Shown here piece by piece: positions 1 to 7,115 of a stretch of DNA of 45,886 nt. Each line of letters begins with the position of its first letter. The first letter of the stretch is position 1. Position numbers and translations under genes: made by a program. Source of the DNA: a virus; IMG/VR virus record IMGVR_UViG_3300031565_000078, positions 1 to 45,886 of that record. One strand, 5' to 3'. The notes beneath the pieces are model-generated. The model saw only the letters and a program-made list of their open reading frames with translations. It made no database searches and was not told where the DNA came from.

Positions 1-2
1 TG

Positions 3-434
3 TTGGCCATGCGCGACGAGATCGCAGCGCTTGACGCCCGCCTGAGCGAACTGCTGGAGCGTGTGGATAGCGGCGAAAGCGGGCTGTTATGGATAGCTCT
101 GCGAGATGCTTGGACAGAGCTACAGGAGGCACGCCGGGCTGGGGACAACTTGAAGCTGGCCGCGGCCCTAACCATGGTTGGGGATCTCATCGAGCAGGGC
201 TTTGACGACCGCGCAGCATGGGCGGACGTGCTGGCCCTATTTCAGGATCGCCGGCGGCTGGTGGAATCCGAGCGTCGGCGACTGGTGGATCTGCAGCAGA
301 TGATCACAGCCGAGCAGGCCATGACCTTCCTGGCGGCCATCACCGATGCGGTGAAGAAGCATGTCGATGATCGAGACACTCTGGCGGCCATCAGCGCCGA
401 CCTTATTCGACTCACTGTTGCGCCAAGCCGCTAA
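3..434 (+). CDS. Candidate terminase small subunit, possibly 5'-truncated
   Basis: The reading frame is open from the window edge; the first start is TTG at 3, with ATG at 9 as an alternative, so the true start may lie upstream. The protein is highly charged and almost entirely helical in appearance, without a recognisable motif. I call it a small terminase only from its position directly before the large terminase, which it overlaps by about 74 nt. Small terminases normally carry an N-terminal HTH, and none is clear here. It could instead be another packaging accessory or an unrelated small protein. Confidence 0.45.
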   Translation: MAMRDEIAALDARLSELLERVDSGESGLLWIALRDAWTELQEARRAGDNLKLAAALTMVGDLIEQGFDDRAAWADVLALFQDRRRLVESERRRLVDLQQMITAEQAMTFLAAITDAVKKHVDDRDTLAAISADLIRLTVAPSR

Positions 435-1929
435 CGGTCTTCTCGGTAACGGACATTTCAGCCAGACCTACCGCGACGATCCCGTGGCATGGGTCCGCGA
501 CTGCATCGACTGGAAGCAAGGCGAGGGGCCGGCCGCCTACCAGAACGAGATATTGGCCGCTCTACAGGAACACAAGCGCGTCGCCGTGCGGGCTCCTCAC
601 GGCAGTGGGAAAACCGCGATCGCCTCCTGGGCGCTCCTGTGGCTGGCCACTACCAGAGATGGCGACGACTGGAAGGTGCTAACAACGGCCTCCGCTTGGC
701 GGCAGCTTGTCTACTTCCTCTGGCCGGAAGTACACAAGTGGATACGGCAACTGCGCTGGGACAAGCTGGGCCGGGCGCCCTTCCGAGAGGGGCACGAACT
801 TCTCGGATCGGCACTACGTCTCAGCACTGGCGAGGCGTTCGCCGTAGCAAGCGACAAGAGCGAGAACATCGAGGGCGCCCACGCGACGCACCTGGCCTAT
901 ATCTACGATGAGGCCAAGGCCATCCCCGACGCGATATGGGACGGCACCGAGGGCGCGTTCAGCAGTGCCAGCAAGGGCGGAGACGCCGAGGCCCTGGCGC
1001 TGGCCATCAGCACGCCGGCCGGCAAGCGGGGCCGATTCTACCAGATATGCTCGCACCAACCAGGTTACGAGGATTGGTGGACGCGGCACATCACCGTCGA
1101 GGAGACGATCTCCGCTGGCCGCGTGAGCGCCGAATGGGTGGAGCAGCGCAAGCTTCAGTGGGGAGCCGATAGCGGCGTCTACCGCAACCGCGTTCTGGCC
1201 GAGTTCGCCGAAGAGGGCAACGTCGGCGTCATCCCAATGGAATGGCTGGAGGCGGCGAACGCGCGCTGGCAAGAGTGGCGCGAGGCGGGTTTCCCCGGTA
1301 CGCTGACCGCTCTGGGCGCGGACTTTGGCGAGTATGCCGTTGGTGGGGATGCCACAACCATCGCCTTGTGCTACAATCACATCAAGATCAAAGAGGTGCT
1401 GGTGCTGAGCGAGGCGCCGTCTAACGCGGTGCTGGCTCAGGCGGTGGAGGTCCTCACGCGGCTGTTGCAGGATCATCCTAGCGCGGTGGCTCTACCGGAT
1501 ACCATCGGCCTGGGGGCTGGCGTGCATCAGATGCTCGTGGCGAGGCGATTGCGCAGCAGGCCGTTCGTGGCCTCACGAGGGGTTGACTTGCTGGACGAAG
1601 CGGGGCTCTATGGGTTCGCCAACGCCCGCAGCGCGGCTTGGTGGACGGTGCGCGAGATGCTGGACCCGAAGAACGGGCTGGACGTCTGCATCCCGGACGA
1701 CGACCGGCTGACGGGCGAGTTGCTGGCACCTGGATACAGCGTGACCGGGCGGGCGGTCTACCAGGTGGAGCCGAAGTTGAGCATCCGGCGCAGGCTCGGG
1801 CGCTCGACGGACTTGGCGGACTCGGTGGTGCAGGCGCTGGCGGGGCCGGCGATCTGCGATCACCTGGACTCGCTGGACTCTGGCGAGGGGATGCTGATGC
1901 GAGCGCCGGACTACTGGGCGCGGTACTGA
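361..1929 (+). CDS. terL: Terminase large subunit (ATPase-nuclease)
   Basis: DNA-packaging motor that pumps the genome into the prohead through the portal and cuts concatemers. The 522-residue length is normal. Visible motifs: Walker A APHGSGKT (78-85), Walker B LAYIYDE ending D183-E184, the ATPase coupling stretch AISTPAGK (215-222), and an RNase H-like nuclease domain with acidic residues D321 (GADFG), D380 and D484/D487 (STDLADS). The ATG at 361 gives a long overlap with the upstream gene and has only a weak ribosome site, so translational coupling or a slightly later start is possible. The last 29 nt of the gene recur about 330 nt downstream (see repeats). Confidence 0.95.
   Translation: MSMIETLWRPSAPTLFDSLLRQAANGLLGNGHFSQTYRDDPVAWVRDCIDWKQGEGPAAYQNEILAALQEHKRVAVRAPHGSGKTAIASWALLWLATTRDGDDWKVLTTASAWRQLVYFLWPEVHKWIRQLRWDKLGRAPFREGHELLGSALRLSTGEAFAVASDKSENIEGAHATHLAYIYDEAKAIPDAIWDGTEGAFSSASKGGDAEALALAISTPAGKRGRFYQICSHQPGYEDWWTRHITVEETISAGRVSAEWVEQRKLQWGADSGVYRNRVLAEFAEEGNVGVIPMEWLEAANARWQEWREAGFPGTLTALGADFGEYAVGGDATTIALCYNHIKIKEVLVLSEAPSNAVLAQAVEVLTRLLQDHPSAVALPDTIGLGAGVHQMLVARRLRSRPFVASRGVDLLDEAGLYGFANARSAAWWTVREMLDPKNGLDVCIPDDDRLTGELLAPGYSVTGRAVYQVEPKLSIRRRLGRSTDLADSVVQALAGPAICDHLDSLDSGEGMLMRAPDYWARY
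1901..1929 (+). repeat. Direct repeat, copy 1 (3' end of terL)
   Basis: The final 29 nt of terL, including its stop codon, match 2232-2260 at 27 of 29 positions. The following 14-15 nt, leading to TATAATG here and TATGATG there, are also similar. The two copies flank the gene at 1942-2214. Confidence 0.75.
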
Positions 1930-1941
1930 GGAGATAGTATA

Positions 1942-2214
1942 ATGACAACCGAGGTTGGATACTTGGCACTATCAGAGGATCGGTTGCTCAGAAGGCTTGA
2001 TGATGCTGGTGGCCGGCCAAAGTGGAAGATTATCCGCCGGCCAGACGAGTTGACTGACGAGGAGGCTGCCGGGTTCCGGGGGAAAGCCATCCTCGCCTAC
2101 TTTTATAAGCAGGGCTATATTGATGGCAAAGAGCGTTCACAAGCAATCGGCATTGGGTTGGCCTGTGCAGGTCTGCTTCCCGCATTGATAGCCCTCACTA
2201 TGATCCTATTATAA
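1942..2214 (+). CDS. Small protein with C-terminal membrane segment
   Basis: 90-residue protein of unknown function. The N-terminal 65 residues are soluble and charged (KWKIIRRPDELTDEEA). Residues about 68-90 form one hydrophobic helix (LACAGLLPALIALTMILL) that runs to the C-terminus, so it is probably tail-anchored in the cytoplasmic membrane. The start has a GAGGAGA ribosome site. It is bracketed by a direct repeat of the terL 3' end, which suggests a late insertion between packaging genes. Confidence 0.6.
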   Translation: MTTEVGYLALSEDRLLRRLDDAGGRPKWKIIRRPDELTDEEAAGFRGKAILAYFYKQGYIDGKERSQAIGIGLACAGLLPALIALTMILL

Positions 2215-2231
2215 TGGCGTGACTCAGGATT

Positions 2232-2260
2232 GAGCACCGGACTACTGGGCGCGATACTGA
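2232..2260 (+). repeat. Direct repeat, copy 2 (non-coding copy of the terL 3' end)
   Basis: 27 of 29 nt match 1901-1929; the two differences are G/A changes. Here the sequence is intergenic, so this looks like a duplicated target or the scar of an insertion of the gene at 1942-2214. Confidence 0.75.
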
Positions 2261-2265
2261 GAATG

Positions 2266-2274
2266 TGGTATGAT
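2266..2274 (+). promoter_or_regulatory. Possible extended -10 promoter
   Basis: TG, one base, then TATGAT, with no good -35 element. It would start transcription about 20 nt before the ATG at 2300. Weak evidence. Confidence 0.25.
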
Positions 2275-2299
2275 GTGGACATAAGCAGGGAGGGACAGA

Positions 2300-2530
2300 A
2301 TGAGCAATGAGAACGCGAGCGTAGGGGATGGCCTGAGTGAGCCTGAGAAAGTGAGCATGGCCGTGGCTTTGCCAATCTTTTGGAGGCGAGCGGAGCGTAC
2401 TGTAGTGCAGGCAACAGAAGGAATGTACAAACTGGGACATGCCTATGAGGTCGCGTCGGCTGCCGTATTGGTGGCGTTCGGCGAGATGGCGGAGCAAGCA
2501 CGTCGGGAACATGCTCAGTTTGATGGGTAG
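2300..2530 (+). CDS. Small hypothetical protein
   Basis: 76 residues, ATG after a GGGAGGGA ribosome site. Charged N-terminus, then alanine-rich helices (VASAAVLVAFGEMAEQARREH). No motif recognised. It sits between terL and portal, where phages often keep small accessory genes. Confidence 0.55.
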   Translation: MSNENASVGDGLSEPEKVSMAVALPIFWRRAERTVVQATEGMYKLGHAYEVASAAVLVAFGEMAEQARREHAQFDG

Positions 2531-2663
2531 GTAGGCCAATGTAGATAGGGGCCTGCCGCACCGAAGTCGGTGGTTATGCCGCCGATACTGGTTACAGGTG
2601 TGCGCATCTGTACCCGTAGGTGCGGTGGGCCAGCGCGACGCCGTAAGATACCTGGTGACCCTA

Positions 2664-2680
2664 GTCCCGGTGACCGGGAC
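2664..2680 (+). other. Intergenic hairpin
   Basis: Perfect 7-bp stem GTCCCGG / CCGGGAC with a 3-nt loop and no T-run. It lies in the stretch from 2531 to 2761, in which I see no convincing gene. The loop-proximal GGTGACC also occurs 15 nt upstream (2654-2660). Confidence 0.5.
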
Positions 2681-2761
2681 CCAGCCGTCGCTGCAATGCG
2701 AGAGCGAGACAGAGTGAAATCGGGGCCCAGGTTGGCGTGCGTTGGTAAGTAGGAGGACGGC

Positions 2762-2914
2762 GTGCACGGGAGAGCCTACCGGCGGCACACCGAGCGCGTA
2801 GTCAAGGCGAGAGCGTGCCGCCTATGTCGCACACATCAAGAAGGGAGTAAACGCCGATGGGCTTGTTTGGTCAATGGCGCGTCCGGGAGTTGGAATATCG
2901 GGTGGCTTGTCTGA
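2762..2914 (+). CDS. Possible small basic Cys/His protein
   Basis: 50 codons from a GTG placed 5 nt after a perfect AGGAGG (2751-2756). The N-terminal half is basic with one CxxC pair (RACRLCRTH) and could bind zinc or nucleic acid. The last 58 nt overlap the next gene in another frame, where its composition turns less convincing. The ribosome site is the main support. Confidence 0.4.
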   Translation: MHGRAYRRHTERVVKARACRLCRTHQEGSKRRWACLVNGASGSWNIGWLV

Positions 2915-3039
2915 AGTACGACCTAGAGGAGCTAAGGAAGCAGCTGGAGACGAAGGGGCTGTTGGTACCCGAAAGGAAGCCGCCGGAGATCAGGCCCAAT
3001 CCGCATCTCATGGGACCAGATCACTATCGTGGGCGCTGA
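2857..3039 (+). CDS. Small coiled-coil protein
   Basis: 60 residues; ATG after AAGGGAG. Residues about 10-35 form a heptad-like helix (ELEYRVACLKYDLEELRKQL), followed by a proline-rich tail. Probably a small oligomer. Function unknown. Confidence 0.6.
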   Translation: MGLFGQWRVRELEYRVACLKYDLEELRKQLETKGLLVPERKPPEIRPNPHLMGPDHYRGR

Positions 3040-3088
3040 CAGGTCCGTGATCACCAGCACGCCCGGCCCTGTGCATTGGGTCGGGGGG

Positions 3089-3110
3089 CCTCCGCAGCTG
3101 TTGCCGGAGG
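3089..3110 (+). promoter_or_regulatory. Hairpin burying the ribosome site of the HigA-like gene
   Basis: CCTCCG (3089-3094) pairs with CGGAGG (3105-3110) across a 10-nt loop. The right arm is the Shine-Dalgarno sequence for the ATG at 3119, so folding should hinder translation of that gene. Inference from complementarity only. Confidence 0.5.
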
Positions 3111-3118
3111 TCATATAC

Positions 3119-3457
3119 ATGCCGTCAAGGTATCTGCCCGCTTGCCTCATCCCGCCAGGACGAACCATCGCCAACGAACTGGAGGCCCGCGGCTGGAGCC
3201 AGTGTCACCTCGCCGAGGCCATGGGCTGCGCGGAGGAGACCGTGAGCGGGATCGTTGACAGGCAGGAGGCGATCACCCCCGAGACGGCGGGGCAGCTGGC
3301 CAGCGCCTTCGGTACCTCGGCGGAGTTCTGGACCAACCTGGAGGCCAACTACCGCCGGGGTCTAGGTTGGCGTGCGCTGGTAGGCGTGACTGGCAATGCG
3401 CATGAAGGGCGCCAGGTGCACGAGCAAAAGGAAAAAAGCATTAGTAGTATCTACTAA
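3119..3457 (+). CDS. HigA-like HTH antitoxin/regulator without a toxin partner
   Basis: 112 residues. The start is the ATG at 3119, 8 nt after CGGAGG; a GTG at 3029 in the same frame has no ribosome site. An XRE-type HTH follows the family pattern (ELEARGWSQCHLAEAMG, then AITPETAGQLASAFGTSAEF and WTNLEANY). HigA proteins bind DNA through this domain and neutralise HigB RNases. No HigB/RelE-like gene is adjacent, so it may be a stand-alone regulator, or an antitoxin-like decoy against host HigB. The C-terminal end runs into an AT-rich palindrome that also supplies the stop codon. Confidence 0.8.
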   Translation: MPSRYLPACLIPPGRTIANELEARGWSQCHLAEAMGCAEETVSGIVDRQEAITPETAGQLASAFGTSAEFWTNLEANYRRGLGWRALVGVTGNAHEGRQVHEQKEKSISSIY

Positions 3458-3476
3458 TGTAATTTTCCTTTTGCTC
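3422..3476 (+). repeat. Large AT-rich inverted repeat (hairpin/bidirectional terminator?)
   Basis: 25-nt arms: 14 perfect outer pairs (GAGCAAAAGGAAAA / TTTTCCTTTTGCTC), a 3-nt symmetric internal loop, 8 inner pairs (CATTAGTA / TACTAATG) and a 5-nt loop. Strikingly AT-rich against its surroundings. As RNA it could terminate transcription; as DNA it resembles the end of a small mobile element. It contains the stop codon of the HigA-like gene. From here to 3627 I see no gene, only a possible extended -10 (TGG then TATACT, at 3545-3550). Confidence 0.8.
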
Positions 3477-3639
3477 ATCAGTAGGGGCCTTACTGGCAGA
3501 AGTTTCGGCACTGATTGGCTACCGGCGGGGTCTCTCGGGGCTGGTATACTGATCTATGGAGAATGGCTCTTGTTCTATAACTTTGGGCGCCGATGTGAAA
3601 AGATTGTGAACTCACAAACCGGGGGGCTTGGAGGCAGGT

Positions 3640-6312
3640 ATGGCGAGCATCGTCGAGCGGCTGGAGGGAGGCCTTTCGCGCGCAGCGGGCAGGCTGCTCC
3701 CCAGCGTGCGAGCGCAGGCCGCAGAGGCTCAGGCGTTCAGGGTGGCCTTCCGCGACAAACCGTGGGAGTTTGACGCCTACAACGGCCTCCTGAGCGAACT
3801 GGATGCCGAGACTCTGGCCTTCCTAGTGGACCAGCTCCAGTACGAGGAGGTTCTGCACCTAGGAGGCGCTGGCAAGCCGTCGTCAGAGTCCGACCGGATG
3901 CGCCAGGTGGAGCGTTCCCGCTGGCAATATCGGTGGGACCCGCTCACGCGCTGGGTGGTACGACTCTGGACGTATTTTGGCTACGGGCTGAACGTGGACA
4001 TCGTGCCAGACGACGAAGCGGCGGTGCCGGTCTGGGAGGAATACTGGACGGCCAAACGAAACCGGCCAGTGTTCGGGCAGCGGCGGTTGCGTTACAACTC
4101 GGACGTCCTGCTGAGGGACGGCGAGTTGTTTTTCGTGAACTTTGTGTCCGAGGTAACCGGAGAGGTGACGACGCGGCGGTTGCTCACGGACGAGGTGACC
4201 GAGATCGTGCGGCACCCGGACGACCGGGACACGGTGCTATTCTACAAGCGGGCGATCACCAATGGGCCCATGGCGGGCCAGGCGCTCTACTATCCCGACT
4301 GGACGGCTGAGCCTGACGAGCTGGACGCTTGGTGGGAGAAGGCTATCGGCACCGCGACCGGCGCTATTCGGATGGACGTCGCCATGCCGGAGACGGGCAG
4401 AGCCTACACGACCTGTAACGTGGTGGCCGTGCAGATCAACCTTGGCACCGAGGGGCGCGGCTGGCCGCAGATGACCAGCGGCCTGACATGGAGCAGCGCC
4501 TACGGGAAGATCCTCCAGGACCGAGCGGCGGTGGTGCGCAAGCGCGCCATGTACGATAGTAAGGTGAAGGTGAAGGGGGGCCAGCGAGCCTTGGCCTACG
4601 TACAGGGGCGCGTGCAGTCGAGCAACGTCACCCAGGGCGGCATGGAGCGCAACCCACCAGCGTCCGCCGGTTCCGACTGGCTAGAGAACGAGGCGGTGGA
4701 TAGGTCGCCGATCAACATGGGGAACTCTGGCGCGCAGGAGGCCGAGCTGGACAGCACGGCCATCTTCGGCATGGCCACACTGGCCGGCGGCCTGTTCCCT
4801 CACTACGCCGGCAAGGGCGAGGCGTTCCGGCTGGCAACTGCGTGCTACAGTGATGATACTGAGGTCCTGACCGAGAACGGATGGAAGCGCTATGAGGACT
4901 ATCGGCCTGGAGAGCGGATAGCAGCTTATGACCATGAACATCGCCGTATCGTGTACACGGTTCCACGGGCCATGCACCTGTACGAGTACGAGGGACCGAT
5001 GGTGCACCTACGAGGACGCACCGTGGATGCGCTGGTGACTCCCAATCACCGGATGCTTGTGCTGAACGAGAATAACGAGCCCCGCTGGGAAATCGTGGAG
5101 GCGGGCCAGTTGCCCAGCCGGTTTGCCTTGCCAAGCAAGGCTCTACTGGGCAATGCGGATGGGGTCTCGCATTTTCTGTTGCCTGCTGCGGGTTATAAGC
5201 CGGCACGATTCCTGCCAATGAATCGGTGGCTCCAGTTCCTTGGATGGTGGATTGCTGAGGGCTCAGCCTATGAGAGCAAGACGGGCATAGTGCAGACATC
5301 TCTCGTGCAGATGGCGAGCAATGTGGATGAATGTCAGGAGATAGAGCGTGTTCTGGCCGACTTGCCATTTAACTTTTGCTGCGATGTGAATGCCCATGGT
5401 ATGAAGCGTTGGCGCACCTCAGAGCGAGCACTCTTTGACTGGCTGGTACAATATTGCGGGCGACTCCAACCAGAACGCAGGATACCCGAGTTCGTGTTTG
5501 GCATGGATACTTGCCAGAGCAAACTATTGGTGGACGCTCTTTGGCAAGGAGACGGCTTCAGTGATGATCGGGAGCACTATCGGGGAGCACTGACCTCCAC
5601 AAGCCTGGGGTTGCTAGATGATGTGCAGCGGCTTTTGATCCTATATGGTGAATGGGGGCAGATCACCGTACAGCGAGAGGCGGGAACCCATCCCCAATGT
5701 CCGAACAGTCTTGCTTGTTATTATCTCTATCGAGCAGACAGAGATAAACTCTCTCTAGCACGCACGAAGAATGTGACGGAGGAGCAGTATAGCGGAATGG
5801 TCTGGTGCTTCGATGCCTCACCATACGGCATGTTCATAACGAGGCGAAATGGCTATCCACTTATCGCAGGCAACAGCGCAATGGAAACGCCGATTCGGCG
5901 TGGCTTCTCCGACTACCAGTTGACGTGGGCTGACGTGTTCCGGGATGTCTGCCAGATCGTGCTAGAGGCGGCGCAGAAGTACGGCGGGGCGTCCTTTGAG
6001 ACCATTGCTTGCGACGTGAACCAGGATGCTCTCGTGAACATGGACCCGCTGGCGGTGCAGCAGGCGGCCACGGCCATCGCGGCGATTGCGACGACCGGGG
6101 CCGTGCCGATGGACGAAGTGGAGCGGGCCGGGAATCGCGTGCTGGTGCTGGCCTTGCAGAGCCTTGGCGTGGGGGACGCGGACGATGTGGTGAACCCGCC
6201 TGAGGAAGAGGGCGAGGGGCTGCCGCCGGTGGTTGAGCGGAACCTGATTGGCGAGGCGGCGGACCGGATCATCGCTGGTTTGGAGTTGGAGGGCAACCAT
6301 GCGGAAGCGTGA
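3640..6312 (+). CDS. Portal protein interrupted by an intein
   Basis: Dodecameric head vertex through which DNA enters and leaves. The start is the ATG at 3640, 5 nt after GGAGG; an upstream in-frame TTG at 3628 is less likely. The precursor is 890 residues. Residues 402-745 are an intein, and the spliced portal would be 546 residues, a normal size. The exteins join as FRLATA | SAMETPIRRGF. This recreates the conserved LATA-(S/T)-(A/S)ME-P signature of a large portal family and confirms both the assignment and the splice sites. The C-terminus is acidic and overlaps the next gene by 14 nt. Confidence 0.92.
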   Translation: MASIVERLEGGLSRAAGRLLPSVRAQAAEAQAFRVAFRDKPWEFDAYNGLLSELDAETLAFLVDQLQYEEVLHLGGAGKPSSESDRMRQVERSRWQYRWDPLTRWVVRLWTYFGYGLNVDIVPDDEAAVPVWEEYWTAKRNRPVFGQRRLRYNSDVLLRDGELFFVNFVSEVTGEVTTRRLLTDEVTEIVRHPDDRDTVLFYKRAITNGPMAGQALYYPDWTAEPDELDAWWEKAIGTATGAIRMDVAMPETGRAYTTCNVVAVQINLGTEGRGWPQMTSGLTWSSAYGKILQDRAAVVRKRAMYDSKVKVKGGQRALAYVQGRVQSSNVTQGGMERNPPASAGSDWLENEAVDRSPINMGNSGAQEAELDSTAIFGMATLAGGLFPHYAGKGEAFRLATACYSDDTEVLTENGWKRYEDYRPGERIAAYDHEHRRIVYTVPRAMHLYEYEGPMVHLRGRTVDALVTPNHRMLVLNENNEPRWEIVEAGQLPSRFALPSKALLGNADGVSHFLLPAAGYKPARFLPMNRWLQFLGWWIAEGSAYESKTGIVQTSLVQMASNVDECQEIERVLADLPFNFCCDVNAHGMKRWRTSERALFDWLVQYCGRLQPERRIPEFVFGMDTCQSKLLVDALWQGDGFSDDREHYRGALTSTSLGLLDDVQRLLILYGEWGQITVQREAGTHPQCPNSLACYYLYRADRDKLSLARTKNVTEEQYSGMVWCFDASPYGMFITRRNGYPLIAGNSAMETPIRRGFSDYQLTWADVFRDVCQIVLEAAQKYGGASFETIACDVNQDALVNMDPLAVQQAATAIAAIATTGAVPMDEVERAGNRVLVLALQSLGVGDADDVVNPPEEEGEGLPPVVERNLIGEAADRIIAGLELEGNHAEA
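4843..5874 (+). mobile_element. Intein with LAGLIDADG-type homing endonuclease (in portal gene)
   Basis: 344-residue protein intron. Block A begins at Cys1 (CYSDDTEVLTENGWK), block B is ALVTPNHRM with the Thr and His of the family, and blocks F/G are VWCFDASPYGMFITRRNG through AGN, followed by Ser+1. Between them lie two LAGLIDADG-like helices, LQFLGWWIAEGS and LLVDALWQGDGFSDD, each with the expected acidic residue near its end, so the endonuclease may still be active. The penultimate residue is Gly, not His, a known variation among phage inteins. Codon use is more AT-rich than in the exteins, consistent with lateral arrival. Confidence 0.92.
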
Positions 6313-6577
6313 TATGATGGCGCGCATCGAGGCACTTGAGCGCCGAGTGGCACAGTTAGAGGCGCAGATAGAGGCACAGCGGACAGGGCCCTATGTGGAG
6401 CCGTGGCCAGTGATTCCGACAACTGCACCAGATTATCCGCCGCCACAGACCACACGGTTCACGTGTTCTACAGTGAATACGGGCTACGATCCGCTAACTA
6501 CCACTGTTGCGCCGTATGATAAAGACTACACGTATGAGGGTATGTTCTTGGAGGATCGGGATGCCTACGCGGGCTGA
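6299..6577 (+). CDS. Small coiled-coil protein after portal
   Basis: 92 residues; ATG at 6299 with TTGGAGGG upstream, overlapping the portal stop by 14 nt. Residues 7-30 form a short coiled coil (ARIEALERRVAQLEAQIEAQ). The rest is proline-, threonine- and tyrosine-rich and probably extended. Function unknown; likely co-translated with portal. Confidence 0.65.
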   Translation: MRKRDMMARIEALERRVAQLEAQIEAQRTGPYVEPWPVIPTTAPDYPPPQTTRFTCSTVNTGYDPLTTTVAPYDKDYTYEGMFLEDRDAYAG

Positions 6578-6589
6578 GGAGGGGGGCAC

Positions 6590-6829
6590 ATGGCAAGGCT
6601 AAAGACGCTAATGGTAAGCCAGTGGTTGTGGGAGCGGCTTAACACAGAGGGCTCCGAGATTCACGTGCGCTGTGTCAAAGGGCTGCCAGCAAGGGCCGAG
6701 ATGGTGAACAGTTTCTATGATGGGGATCGTGGTTGCGTATGCTTTACGTACCGGCACGAGAGCTGGCCCGACTTACAGGAAGCTGAGATAATCCAGCGCT
6801 TCACACCCGAGTTCGAGGAAGCCAAGTGA
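6590..6829 (+). CDS. Hypothetical protein, 79 aa
   Basis: ATG after GAGGAGGGGGG. A compact alpha/beta-looking protein with a hydrophobic core pattern (EIHVRCVKG, GCVCFTYRHE). No motif recognised. It lies in the portal-MuF operon. Confidence 0.6.
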   Translation: MARLKTLMVSQWLWERLNTEGSEIHVRCVKGLPARAEMVNSFYDGDRGCVCFTYRHESWPDLQEAEIIQRFTPEFEEAK

Positions 6830-6842
6830 CAGGAGGCTGAGC

Positions 6843-7115
6843 ATGCCCGTCTCCCGTAAGGAGATCGAGGCTCAGATAGCGGCGCTGATCGACCTTGGCG
6901 ATTCGCCCGCCGACGCGGAGGCGGCCGTGCGAGACGCCTTGACTGGTACTGGCGAGCTGACCGGTGAGGTGGACTCCAACCTACTAGAGGCGCTGAGCGA
7001 GATCATGCCGGACGATATCGCCGAGGCGCGGTTGGACTGGTACGCCAACCCGGACGTGGGGGCCGAGTTCAAGCGCCTGCTGGACGCGGCAGAGGAGTCT
7101 CGTGGCAAAGCGTAA
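6843..7115 (+). CDS. Hypothetical acidic protein, 90 aa
   Basis: ATG after AGGAGG. Acidic and helical (ALIDLGDSPADAEAAVRDAL). It ends 14 nt inside the MuF-like gene, so the two are translationally coupled. Position between portal and MuF suggests a head-assembly accessory; function unknown. Confidence 0.6.
   Translation: MPVSRKEIEAQIAALIDLGDSPADAEAAVRDALTGTGELTGEVDSNLLEALSEIMPDDIAEARLDWYANPDVGAEFKRLLDAAEESRGKA

Noticed and set aside
2570-2752. 60-codon + strand frame after 2530
   Set aside because: No ribosome site, unlikely composition, and it spans a perfect hairpin.
3396-3773. 125-codon + strand frame between the HigA-like and portal genes
   Set aside because: It crosses the AT-rich palindrome and overlaps the portal start in another frame; no supporting motif.
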